64,000 nucleotides of DNA from NCBI GenBank assembly GCA_905221605.1, contig CAJNDS010002259.1, positions 186,001 to 250,000 on the forward strand, in the 5' to 3' direction. The translations under genes were made by a program, and so were the position numbers. The stretch is from Symbiodinium natans (lineage: Eukaryota; Sar; Dinophyceae; Suessiales; Symbiodiniaceae). The notes beneath the pieces are model-generated. The model worked only from the letters and a program-made list of their open reading frames with translations, was not told the DNA's origin and did no database searches. Shown here piece by piece: positions 45,410-55,639 of this stretch. How positions within the stretch are numbered: position 1 is the first letter of the stretch; every line of letters begins with the position of its first letter.

Positions 45410-45583
45410 CCGAACTCGTGAAAATAGTTGGGCGAGTGTGCGCCGGAAGGCATCGCCCATCTCCAGAGCTCGCACGCCACCCGCGGGTTTGGATAGCGCC
45501 ACTATTCGACCGAGGCGCGTGGCGGGTATGATCGCAGTTGGCACTTGGCCGGAGGCCAGTTTGCTATCCGGGACGAGCTCCAT
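45410..45583 (-). pseudogene. Reverse-transcriptase fingers fragment
   Basis: The minus strand reads RLGRIVALSKPAGGVRALEM and then GDAFRRTLAQLF, matching the R..LxKPxGGvRp..vgd.lrRl region that precedes the catalytic box in LINE reverse transcriptases. It lies opposite in strand to the FLDD fragment 150 bp away. Confidence 0.58.
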
Positions 45584-45772
45584 TCGTCGATGTCAAGCGC
45601 GTGCGTCTGCCAGCATGTCCCCCAACGGCGGCAGGTCACCATGAAATTGTTTTCTTTTCCGCGCTCGCCAGCGGCATCTCCAAGAGCGATGGGGCATACG
45701 CGCTCTCTCCCGCCAGCAACCAGCAACTGGCCTCAAGCGCTTCTCGCCCCCGAACCGCGGCAAGTTAAAGTG

Positions 45773-46000
45773 TCAGAACGTGACCGACTCGGTGTCCATT
45801 CTCCAACCAAGGCCGATCACGACCGGCCAGCAACGGCGAGCGGCCAAGAGCTCCGGGTGCGTGTTTTGGCGCTTGCGCCGGACCGCATCGAGATGAGCGC
45901 GGGCCACATTGCGTGGTGGGCAACCTGACCTGCTTGATTGGAGCCTTAGCACCAAATTTTGCACTCAAGGAATGAGCGTGCGTGCCCGGAAGTCTGCAAA
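45773..46000 (-). pseudogene. LINE 3' tail fragment
   Basis: The minus-strand frame (NVARAHLDAVRRKRQ, then HPELLAARRCWPVVIGLG) resembles the aRRKrxxYPELlxxxRcrLVVxGvEvGG segment of the LINE tail. Short and diverged. Confidence 0.45.
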
Positions 46001-49000
46001 CGCTTCGGCTGGAGGAAACATCCCGTTGCATGCTGCCTACGCACATGCCGCACGTGATGACGCCTGCTACGGGCGGAAGCAGGCCACCATGGTCACATGT
46101 ACCTCGAGCTAGTCTAACCACCCACAATCTTGGTTTTGCACCCGATGCTGCAGGCGGCCGTTCGTCAGTGCACCATGGCCAGAGCCGAGATCGGCTGCAC
46201 CCCATTGCACTACATTGCACCCCATTGCATCCCCCCTTCGCCTGTTTGACTTTCTGTGCTTGCCAACTGTCACTGCCCCCTGCAGCAGGCCGTCGCTCGC
46301 GCAAAGCCCTCGGCGACCAGTCGTGATCCGCTTGTCGTGCTGCGCCGCTTCTGGTTCCTGCGCTGGGACCTGTGGATTAGCGAGAGGGACGTGCGGTAAA
46401 CTCTCGCAAACTGCCACGCACACTTCCTCCAAACTAAACCTCGCACTTTCGCACCACCGCAAACTCGGGAGACGACGCCGGGACGGGGGACTACCCTGCT
46501 TGCTACCGGTTTGCTTTCACCCTCGCTGCCCTGAGCAGCGTAGGCGCTCTGCCGCGCCTTGGAGGGCACTGAAGCAGATCCGCACTGATGGGCATGAACC
46601 GTCGATTCAAACATATTTGTCCCCAAGTCGATAAGACAAGTTGGTCCTGCGATACTCATGATGTTTCAAAGGGAGGAGGTGGGGGTTAAATTCGTGTTAT
46701 GAATACTAGCGGGATCCCTTTTGCTGCTCAGGATTCTTGGAATCGCTTCTTGCTGAGGATGAGTTGGTCTATGACACCAACTGATATTTATGTCCATACT
46801 TCAGTTGCTTTATTCATGCTGCGGCAGACACGAGTACATGTCGGAGCCCCTTTTCAAGTTCATCTAGATATGTCCATGGCTTTTGGTTAAACGACTGCTA
46901 GCGTACAATGGCAATAGCCCACACAAGTCAAACTCTGAATTAGACTCGGCACTCCCACATTCAGAGTTTACATACGTTCACGGGTTTGGTTAGCTTACAA
47001 AACTGTGGATCACTCTCCCAATTTTAACCGTTTGCATATGTTCACTTGCTTTGTTGGCATACAACATTGGGGATCAGGTATACCCATGAAACTGAATTTG
47101 CTAACTAAAACGCGATTCTTGTGTTGCAACTCAGATTAAGCAACTTGACTTACATAATGAGCAGCTTGACTTACACAATGGGCGTGCAATTCCAAAGCGG
47201 GTCTAGAAATGTAATTCAACTTGATTACTATTTTATGTGTTGTAATCAGGGACTCATGTTAGTTACATCAATTGCAAGATCAACAACAAGTTGCCTTCTC
47301 CTGGCATAGTATTTTGTTTTTTCTGGAAAAACACCGTACAGAAACAGACTCTAAACCCTAAACCCTACACCCCCATGCCAGGGCGACGTGGGAGCCACAG
47401 CTGGCATCGGAAGTGTCATGGCCGCTGCAGAGATCTGGAAATTTCAGGAATAAACGGTTTAAGATGGTTTAAGGTTTAAGGTTGAGGGTGTCTCAATGGA
47501 GGGGGTGCGCTGGTGCTAAAAGCACCCAGGCGCGCGCGCGCCCCGACTTGTGGAGCCCCACCCCCGCTTGCGCTCCACCCTCACCTTGAGCGTCGCGTGT
47601 GTAGGAATCCTTGCTTTCTGATCGTGCTCATGTAAACAATCCTTGTTTTGGGAGGCGCCCCAAGTCACCGTGTCCGAGATTTGCGGTTGGGGTTGGGGGT
47701 TGGCTGACACCTTCGCCCTTGGCGTTGCGAGTCGTTGCGAGAGATGATGCACATCCTAACAGGGCCTGGTCCGTATCTTGGAAGTGAGAGGTTTGGGATT
47801 GGGGGCTGGCTGCCGCCTTCGCCCTGGCGATGCTGCAAGCCTTGTCGGTTTGGCGTTGCAAGGCATCCCAAACAAGGCAGGGCCTTCCAGGCAGGGCCGT
47901 CCAGGCAGAGGCCTCCAGGCAGGCAGGGGCCTCCCGGGCAGCGGCCTTCTGAGGGCCTGCCTTCAGGGTGGGTTCTCGCTCCACGAAACGACCACGGCCA
48001 GAGGTGGGGCTCCTCCCGGACAGGCCCACGGAGACCGAGCACCGGTACCTAGGGCGACCTGACGGAGCAACCTGCCGGGTCCCCCGCGCAGCTGGGCACC
48101 TACGGGACTGAGAGCTCCTTCAGGGTGTAGGGTTGGGAATCCACGAGTCCTCCCAAGTTGAAAACGGAATTTCTAAGTCTGCTTGATTAGCACAGTTGAG
48201 GTCAGTTCTCTCTTGTTTGACAGGCCTATACGATTCTTAAATGGTTGGTACATGAAATAGGAGACGTATTCATGTTTAAGTGTATGTAGGACTAAGGCTA
48301 GCTTACGAAAAAACACGTAGAGGGCTTTCGAGCACGGACGCTCATCAAGCACATCGGCGCTACATCGGCTGTTCCAGAAGCTGTCCTCCATTTTTCCCCA
48401 TATTCCGCAGATCTGTGAGTCATAGCTCCGGAGATTTGGGAAGATCCGACGCTAGGAGCACAGTACACGGGAGCAGCACATTTATCTGATGTGGACACTC
48501 GAAATTCAAACTCCCAATAGCTGTGGTTTTTGTGTTTAATCTGTGCGTGTCAAAAGGTGTTCCATGTGCAAATTCAATTACACAAATCAAAACTCCAAAG
48601 TTTTCTGGGAGAACCTCCGGCAAGGATTGGATCTTTGGGCTTGTGTTCTGCTGGATACTTTTCTTTGCCTAAGCCCAAGAGAAAAAACCTATGCAAAAAA
48701 AAACTATGAATGAGATTTTCCAAATTGTGCTTGCTTGATCTTGTTTGGCTAGATGCATTCTCGTTTTCGCAAAATACGTTCCATGGTTGGCTACGCTTGT
48801 GCTTTCCTAGGATTCTCTTGGCAAACTACAAGGTCTACAAATCCGAAAACCCAAAAACTCAAAGATCCAACCATCCAACGTCGCCGAGGTTCTCCAAGAA
48901 AATGTTGGATTGGGGGTTTCGAAATTTGTGGTATGTTCCAAACTCTTCACATTCCACGCTGGCTCACTGGGGAGGGGGTGAGCATCTACTATGTTGCCAC

Positions 49001-49216
49001 AATGTTGCTTTGTCCTTTGGTCCTTTGGCAGCTTGGGACTGCATCGGCTTTTGAGGTCGGTGCCGAGAGCGGGTCTCCTGCTCGGCTTGCCAGGCCCTTC
49101 AATGCGCAAAGCCGTGGCCCCACAGAACCCCGCAGAATCCCACACAGAGTCCACGGCAGAGACGAGAGTCGACGGTAAACGTCAGCGCGAGCTTCCATGC
49201 CCTGCACTGGGCAAGG

Positions 49217-49310
49217 CCTTGGCAGCGATGGCGACGCTGGCGACGATAGCGACGCTGGCGACGCTGGCGACTCTGGCTACGCTGGCGACGCTGGCGACTC
49301 CGGCGCCTGG
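49217..49310. repeat. 9-bp GCGACGCTG minisatellite
   Basis: About ten units of GCGACGCTG and close variants. The plus frame reads TLAT repeats, but there is no other coding evidence. Confidence 0.85.
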
Positions 49311-49689
49311 CTGCTCCTTTCTAATCTTTCAACACGTGCTCACCAGGTCAGTGCTTCTGGCGGCACATCAGCGGCACAAACGACATGGCACAGCAGGCGA
49401 GCTCCGAGTCAGCCATGAGCGAGGACCTAAATGCTGCGGCCGAGGAGCGGCACGCCGAAATGTATGTCATAAAACTTACGTGTGTTCCTCGGAAACTCAC
49501 CCTCAGAGCTTGCGAAAGCATTTGACAGTTGCGTGGGGCCTCAGGAGCCATTCACATCACCTGGGCACTACCGGCAACATCCGCGTGCAGTTTAAAGGTT
49601 TCGGTGTGAGTTTGGGGGAAAACATGGTACGAAAATTCTGCTGCTGTTGCAGAAACCATCAACATCTCCTTCCCCCCGCCGAGCCACTA

Positions 49690-49795
49690 TCCCTAAACCC
49701 TAAATCTATACTAAGGGGGTAGGGGGTAGGGCAGGGTCGGGGAGGTAGGGGCAGGGGTAAGTGACCCTAAACCCTAAACCCTAAACCCTCTGGTT
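49690..49795. repeat. Interstitial telomeric repeats (CCCTAAA)n
   Basis: CCCTAAACCCTAAA at 49690-49703, a G-rich TAGGG(G)-type segment at 49714-49760, then GACCCTAAACCCTAAACCC and one further unit to about 49788. Arabidopsis-type telomere unit, which dinoflagellates are reported to use. Confidence 0.85.
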
Positions 49796-50214
49796 CCTTC
49801 ATGAGCTTGCCGTGTCATGAACGACACTCCCTCCCGGCCAGCTTCTACAAGATCTCAGATCAAGCCATGAAACATCAAGAAACTCACAGAAACTGACAGA
49901 ATGACCATCGCTTAGTGACATATTGTGATTTCAAAATGAAATGTTTTCAGAATGTTGTCTAAAATCTTCATTTACAAGAATAATCACATTCCTGACACAC
50001 GTTCACCGATTTCAAAGACCAACTGACTTACCACCTAGGTAAGCCTTCCGTGAAATTTACATTGAACCCACTCAAAGAATGGGTACTGCTTCACCCAGGT
50101 CATGGTGCAACATGGTGCGAGTCTTCAGGGCCGATGGGGTGTGATCGTGTAGGGGATCCCGTGTGGACCGTAGTGGTGCCGAGCCCCCCAAAACTAGTCT
50201 GAAATACAGGTGTA

Positions 50215-53049
50215 TCATACTGTCATCCCCTTGCAATTAAGCCACTGGACCTGTCTAAGCACACCTCTTCTACTTATCTGAGTCGTACCAGCACCTTTTG
50301 CTTGACTAGGCTTCTGCACCAGCATCTCGTTGCAGCGCGGTCCACCTACTACCCATCTCAGGGCGTCCAGGGTTCCGTCAGTTGGCGAAATGCCTTGAAC
50401 AAGCATTTGCCGGAACAACTCTTCTGCAAAGGCTTTCTCGGTTAGGCCTTTCGGCGATGCTGCTGCGCATGCTTTCAACAGCTGATTGTATTGGACCACG
50501 GTGGCCGCAACGCCGCGTCGCTGCATCTCCCCAAACCATCGAGCGGCTGAGTCAACATCTCCCAATCGGGCATGCCCATTGATGAGCGCACTGTATGTTT
50601 GAAGAGTGGGCTGACGCTGCATGGAGTCCAGCTCTCGAAAGTAAGCTTCTGCTTTGGCCATGTCTCCAGCTCTCGCATGAGCCTCGACCAAGGTCGTGTA
50701 TGAAACTACATCTGGGGACAGCCCGCTTGCCAAAGCCTCCTGGAACCATTGCTCGGCCAAGTCCGCTTTGCCTCCCTTAGCAGCCGCATGAATAAGAGAA
50801 GTGTACATCACCACGTCTGGTCTTATCCCCGCAGCAAGCCCTGCCCGGAACCAGCCCTCGGCAGACTGCAGGTCATCCATCTGAGAGGCGATGCTGATCA
50901 TGTTTGTGAACGTTACCATGTCTGGGCGATGGCCAGCCTCGATGGCTTTTGCAAACCACCGCTCTGCTGGGCGGAGGCCACGCATGCCCACTGCGTTGAT
51001 GATGGCATTGAAGGTCTGAAGGTTTGTCCGGAGCCCGACCCTCTGGATCTCTGCAAACCACTCCTCCGCCAACTCCGCTCCCTTCCCTTTCCCTGTTGAA
51101 TTGCTGCTCTTTGCACAATTCGCACAAGCCGTAATCATGGCATTGTAGAGGGCAATGTTTCTGCCCAGCCCATGTTGAAATGCCATTTCTATCCAAGACT
51201 CCGTGGCCATCAATCCCTGCTTGGCAGTTATCTGGGCAAGATTGATGTACGTGTTGATGCCAAACGTTAGTCCCATTAGCCGGCGCCCATCCTCCACAAT
51301 GGAAGTTGCAAAGGTATGCTTTCCCTGGCGTGCCGCAGTCTGCGCAAGTGAGGCGACAGAGGCATTGTCCAACTGAATCAAGTGTTGCTTTGCTGTGTTA
51401 AACCACCGCGAGGCTGCAGGCACGTCGCCCTTCTGCACCACGGTCTTCAAAAGGGTCTTGAACATGACGCTGTCCGGCCGTATGCCCTTCGCCAGTGCAA
51501 CTTGAAACCAATGCTCCGTGGCGTTCAAGTCATTCACGCGCCCAGCAGCGTTCATCAATATGCTGAAAGTCTTCCGGTTAGGACTGATACCACAATCCTC
51601 ACACCTCTTGAACCACTGTTCCGCCGAAGCGAAGTCCTCGGACCTCACAGCAGCACTGATGATGGTGTTGAAAGTGACCTTCACGGCGCATACTCTGCCA
51701 GCATTCATTTTCTCTGAGAACAGCAATTAACTAGGAAGGTTCTTGATTCTGCACTAAGCAGCCTGCAATCTGAAGCACCAAGTGACTAACTAGTAACCTG
51801 GATGCACTGACACATATTAACACGGCTCTTCCACGCTGATTCAATGTCTAACAAATAAGGCTCGCACCAGTGTCGGCTGCAGACCCTGAGAAACAGCTCG
51901 TTGAAACCAGAACTCCGCAGCCGACAAGTTTGCCTGACGAGCCGCTGCATCAATGACAGCTGTGAGAATTTGGATATCCAGCTTTAACTCCTTTGAAGCT
52001 TGCTTGAGCCACTCCTCTGCACTCGTAAGATCCCCTGCACGCGCTGCAGACTTGATCAGTGTGGTGTACGTCACCAAACTCGGTTTCAAGCCCTCTGCAG
52101 CTGCTCGTGTAAACCAGTATTCAGCTGCCTCTGGCACACCAGCATTAGATGCGGCCTTGATCAAAATGTTGAAGGAAGCCAGATCTTGAGCCAACCCTGC
52201 TGGAACTCTGCTCTCAAAGAACGTTTCAGTCATCGACAAGTTGCCAACAGAAGCAGCAGCATTCATCAAACGTCGCATTGTGTCAATACTTGGGACATCC
52301 TCAGCTCGCCGAAGCCACTTCTCGCCTGCATCAAGATCACCCCTGTTGGCTGCAGCCAATAACAAAGCTTCATAGGTCGCAGTGTCTGGAATTCTCTGGC
52401 AAAGCGAGTAAAGTACCTCTGCTATCTCCAGGCTCTCCTGAGCTGCCGCTGCCCGCAAAAGGTCAGCAAGTGTTGCGGCATCAAGATCTGCACCCATTTC
52501 TGTCGCTTCGGCAGCGTATTGCGCAGCAGCTTGCAGATCTCCAAACTTAAAGGCGGCCTCGAACAACAGCGCCAGGGTTTCCTTGTCAGGGTCCACTCCT
52601 GCCGCCTTTGCGTTTTGCAGCCAGCGCTCGGCTGCCCGCAAGTCGCCTTTCTTGGAAGCCGGCTCAATGAAGTTATTGTAAAACTTCAGATCCGGCTCGA
52701 AGCCTGCAACGTTCAATTCCAAAAACCAGCGTGGCAAGCCATCATCTGGCCCACCGGCAACACTGCCTCCTTCCTCCCAGTCACCAGCCGCGGATGGATC
52801 ATGTATTGGCCGTGGCTGCGGCAAGTTGATCTTGTCATCGAGATTACGCTTTGCCAGCAGACAGCGTGTGGACAAGGTTCTTGGCGGAGATCGGTGGCGG
52901 TGGAGGCATGGATCAGTGCTTTGGCCTCCACGAACGAAAGGCAGCTGGCCATGCCACGTGGAGCGCACGCAGCGCTGCAACGTGGGAACGATCAAGGCGA
53001 TGCCGATGAGTCGGTGGTATAGGAGTCTCTTATGCTGCGAATCGCGCAT
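50215..53049 (-). CDS. Pentatricopeptide repeat (PPR) protein, 881 residues, two exons
   Basis: Start ATG at 53047-53049, stop at 50215. Exon 1 is 51868-53049 (394 codons), exon 2 is 50215-51678 (487 codons plus stop). The 189-bp intron (GTGCGAG...GAAG) falls inside a repeat, and the join GLQPTL-VTFNTIISAA restores the 35-residue period. Each half would otherwise look like a complete gene. The N-terminus (HRLIGIALIVPTLQRCV, then Arg-rich) fits organelle targeting. From about residue 100 to 840 it is tandem PPR motifs of the form YTSLIHAAAKGGKADLAEQW, with an AExWF word at the same place in most repeats. The last ~40 residues are not PPR. Likely role: binding and processing or editing organellar RNA (inference from the family). 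Confidence 0.85.
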
Positions 53050-54222
53050 CCTCAGCCTCCAGAAAACCCCAGCCAGACAGTTCCTTTCAAATGGCTCAAA
53101 AGCTATCTATGGCTTGCCTCAAAAGGTCATTCGACCGCATGCTAGCAAGGCTAGAGGCTGCCATGTCTGGAAGTGGAATGCGCACAAATTCACAAGCCTG
53201 TCATTGAAGATGTGCATCTTTTCACATCATATGATGAACACGAGTTGTGGCAGAAGTCATGGAACTCTTATGCTTCGAGCCGTCGGCAAGAACTCTCACT
53301 CTTTGATCTACGTGCGAGTGGAATTGGGGATGAATCTTGTCTAAGCCTAACGGTCAACTCAGCGTCGTGGAAAGTCACCGCGTTCTGACTACGCTGCTTC
53401 GACCGGGCTGGGACAGGCCCTAAATGCAAAGTTCAGTTGCAGTTGAAACCCAGGCTGTTGGCAGCTGGTATCTGAATGGATGGCATCTGAACGCGATGTT
53501 GTGTCAAACGGTCGCACGACCAGAGGGACAAGTGGGTCAGACAATCTCAGCATCTGCTTGTCGAAAACTGCCAGTGGCCAGCAATGCCAGAGCTATTCAG
53601 AGCCAACAACTCGTCGCAAACTGTACCATGGCAGTACCAAAGTAGTACCAAGTAGTGTCAACACCTTGGCTCTGGCCCCGTCTCGCTCAGAGCATGCCAC
53701 AAAGCCGAACACTCTGTACAGGAAAGCGTTCGAAAATGAATGCGGCAGTCAATCTCAGCCTTGGTGATGGGAACTGAGGGAGTTAAACGCGGCAAATAGA
53801 AACAGAAGACGTGTGCGTCCTTCAAACTTACTTCAAACATCCATTCGATCCCTTCATCCATCCTTTCAGCGCTGGGCTCCGTGCCACCAGGAAGTCTGCC
53901 AAAGCTCTCTTTGAGCATGGCATCAGCAAGATCAACACCAGCACCTCGCAGGCCAGCGGGCTATGAAGCATCAGCATGCATCAGCACAAGAGCTTCAGCA
54001 ACACTCCAAAAGCGAAACCAAAAAGGAGTCCAAATACAGGAGAAAGCAACTGTAAGCGTCGCTGACCGAGAAGCCACGTGCCCAGTCTCCTGTCGCTTGC
54101 CGGCTCTCAGGATTGGCTCAGGATTGGCTCAGGATTGGCTCAGGCTTGAAATATCCGTAGTACAATCTTGACATGACAAGTACGAGCAGAAAAAGCAACC
54201 AAATGTAACAAGTATGGCTGAG
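53050..54222. other. Intergenic stretch upstream of the PPR gene
   Basis: A plus-strand frame at 53173-53388 (VIEDVHLFTSYDEHELWQKS) is protein-like and could be an exon of a divergently read gene, but it has no neighbours to support it. At 54111-54143 an 11-bp unit GATTGGCTCAG occurs three times in tandem. Nothing else was seen. Confidence 0.3.
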
Positions 54223-55629
54223 CTACTGACTACACATGGCTATGTGCTGGCGGGCTCCTGTCGCACCCATGCACACCTCACCATCCCACAGAGGCTCTGG
54301 ACCCGCTTCTGCAGTGCTTTCGTAGCCGAGAGCACGGACCGGGAACTCCCCCGACGGCCGCACCCCAGTTAGCACTGCCTGCACACGTGGCAATCTCGTG
54401 CTTTGACGGCTTTTGAACCGTTCATGTGTAGGGTCGGGTCCCTCGTACTTTTCTGAACTTGTCAAGCGATTCAGCATGGTGACGAACCTGTTTCGGACCC
54501 CGGCTGAGCGAAGAAACTGCATGCCATGACACGCCATGGAACTTAGCAAAGACAAATAGTTTTTTTGACAGAGAGAGAGAGAGAGCGTGTGAATCCCAAA
54601 ACCACAAGCACATGCCTCAGTGTTGTTGCCCCAACGGCCACTCAGCACGAATGATGGCTGAGGGGGCCAGAAACCCAACACCTGCTCCAAAAAGCACATG
54701 AAGTCGTAAAGCAGCACGCGCTCGACCTCTTTCTTAGACCACTGCTTCCATGTGGCCCAGGACTGAGTGGAGAAAACCATAAAACACTGTGGAACGCGAG
54801 CCCGCTCAGGCTTAGAGCTGTTCACAGCAATCCACGCTAGCGAACTGTGTCCCTGAACAACGGCTGCATCCCAGGGCATGGGCAGCTCACGATCAAAAGC
54901 AATCATGAGGTTCCAGAGTTGCGACGTCTTCGTACGGCCAGAGAGCTGCTTACGCAGGGCCGGCGTCACAGATGGCGCAACCTGTTTGTATCCAGACTTA
55001 CAGCCTTGTAAGATCTTGTTGGCCTCAAATGCCAGCACGACTGCATCAAAGCTTCTGGACACAGCTTCTGTGGCACCCTGAGCCAGCTCAGGACGGTATC
55101 GCAGTTGTCCAGCGTTAGCTTCGGCGCGGCTCCACTCGACCCCCCATCGATGTGTTTTTGGAGAGCGACCAATAACGTGCGCCGTTCGATCAATGTGGGT
55201 CTCGAGATTCCAGCACTTGTCTGCCAAAAAACGGCCTATAGAAGACATCGACGGAACTCCAACAACGAGGCCGTCAACTGGAACGTCAGCAGAGGAAGTG
55301 ATTCTGCATGGTTTGTTCCAGTCCCTCTGCATGCAGGAGATGCGCTTGAAGCGGCCTGGCAGTGGCCAGGGTTGCACAATGCTTTCGCCACCTTCATTCA
55401 GCAGGTCCGCCAGTGGCCCAGCCGGTCGCAGCAGCTGCACACCCATGTCAAAGTGAAGGCTTGGATCATCCTTTCCATTTACGAACTTGGTGCACAGCTT
55501 GCCACCAAGACCACGGCTTTCTTGGACTAGGGTCACCTGCATGCCAGCATCGCACAGCCTCCGACAGCAACCCAATCCACTTGGCCCCCCTCCGATCACA
55601 CAAACTGACCAGGGATTTGACTGCACCAA
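54223..55629 (-). CDS. FAD/NAD(P)-binding oxidoreductase, renalase/amine-oxidase-like
   Basis: The N-terminus carries the dinucleotide fold VCVIGGGPSGLGCCRRLCDA, followed by ESRGLGGKLCT and HFDMGVQLL, as in renalase-like flavoproteins. Near the C-terminus GPEPLWDGEVCMGATGA matches the family's LWDxELxxGxCGD segment. The frame has no ATG at its 5' end: an acceptor (TGTCCAG) about 20 bp upstream suggests a missing first exon. Inside, residues after LSGRWGNNTEA run into a CT-rich tract and a TTCGCTCAG acceptor, so an intron (donor GAG/GCATGT, acceptor near 54505) is probably read through in this frame. The frame was left open by chance. Substrate unknown. Confidence 0.65.
   Translation of the reverse strand: MVQSNPWSVCVIGGGPSGLGCCRRLCDAGMQVTLVQESRGLGGKLCTKFVNGKDDPSLHFDMGVQLLRPAGPLADLLNEGGESIVQPWPLPGRFKRISCMQRDWNKPCRITSSADVPVDGLVVGVPSMSSIGRFLADKCWNLETHIDRTAHVIGRSPKTHRWGVEWSRAEANAGQLRYRPELAQGATEAVSRSFDAVVLAFEANKILQGCKSGYKQVAPSVTPALRKQLSGRTKTSQLWNLMIAFDRELPMPWDAAVVQGHSSLAWIAVNSSKPERARVPQCFMVFSTQSWATWKQWSKKEVERVLLYDFMCFLEQVLGFWPPQPSFVLSGRWGNNTEACACGFGIHTLSLSLCQKNYLSLLSSMACHGMQFLRSAGVRNRFVTMLNRLTSSEKYEGPDPTHERFKSRQSTRLPRVQAVLTGVRPSGEFPVRALGYESTAEAGPEPLWDGEVCMGATGARQHIAMCSQ
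54571..54586. repeat. (GA)n microsatellite inside a probable intron
   Basis: Eight GA units on plus (CT on minus), acting as the pyrimidine-rich part of the proposed intron of the flavoprotein gene. Confidence 0.8.
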
Positions 55630-55639
55630 TGGTTTGCCC

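Larger units (their letters stand above)
46650..50200. other. Non-coding stretch, partly AT-rich
   Basis: No exon with splice support. AT-rich islands at about 46680-47340 and 48170-48990 contrast with the GC-rich LINE region to the left. It contains telomere-like words at 47340-47370 (CTAAACCCTAAACCCT), a 9-bp minisatellite (49217-49310) and a telomeric array (49690-49795). Confidence 0.5.

Noticed and set aside
54111-54143. Three tandem GATTGGCTCAG units resembling the end of the dinoflagellate spliced leader (TTTTGGCTCAAG)
   Set aside because: Only about eight bases match, the period is 11 rather than 22, and the plus-strand direction is opposite to nearby genes. No true spliced-leader copy was found in the window.
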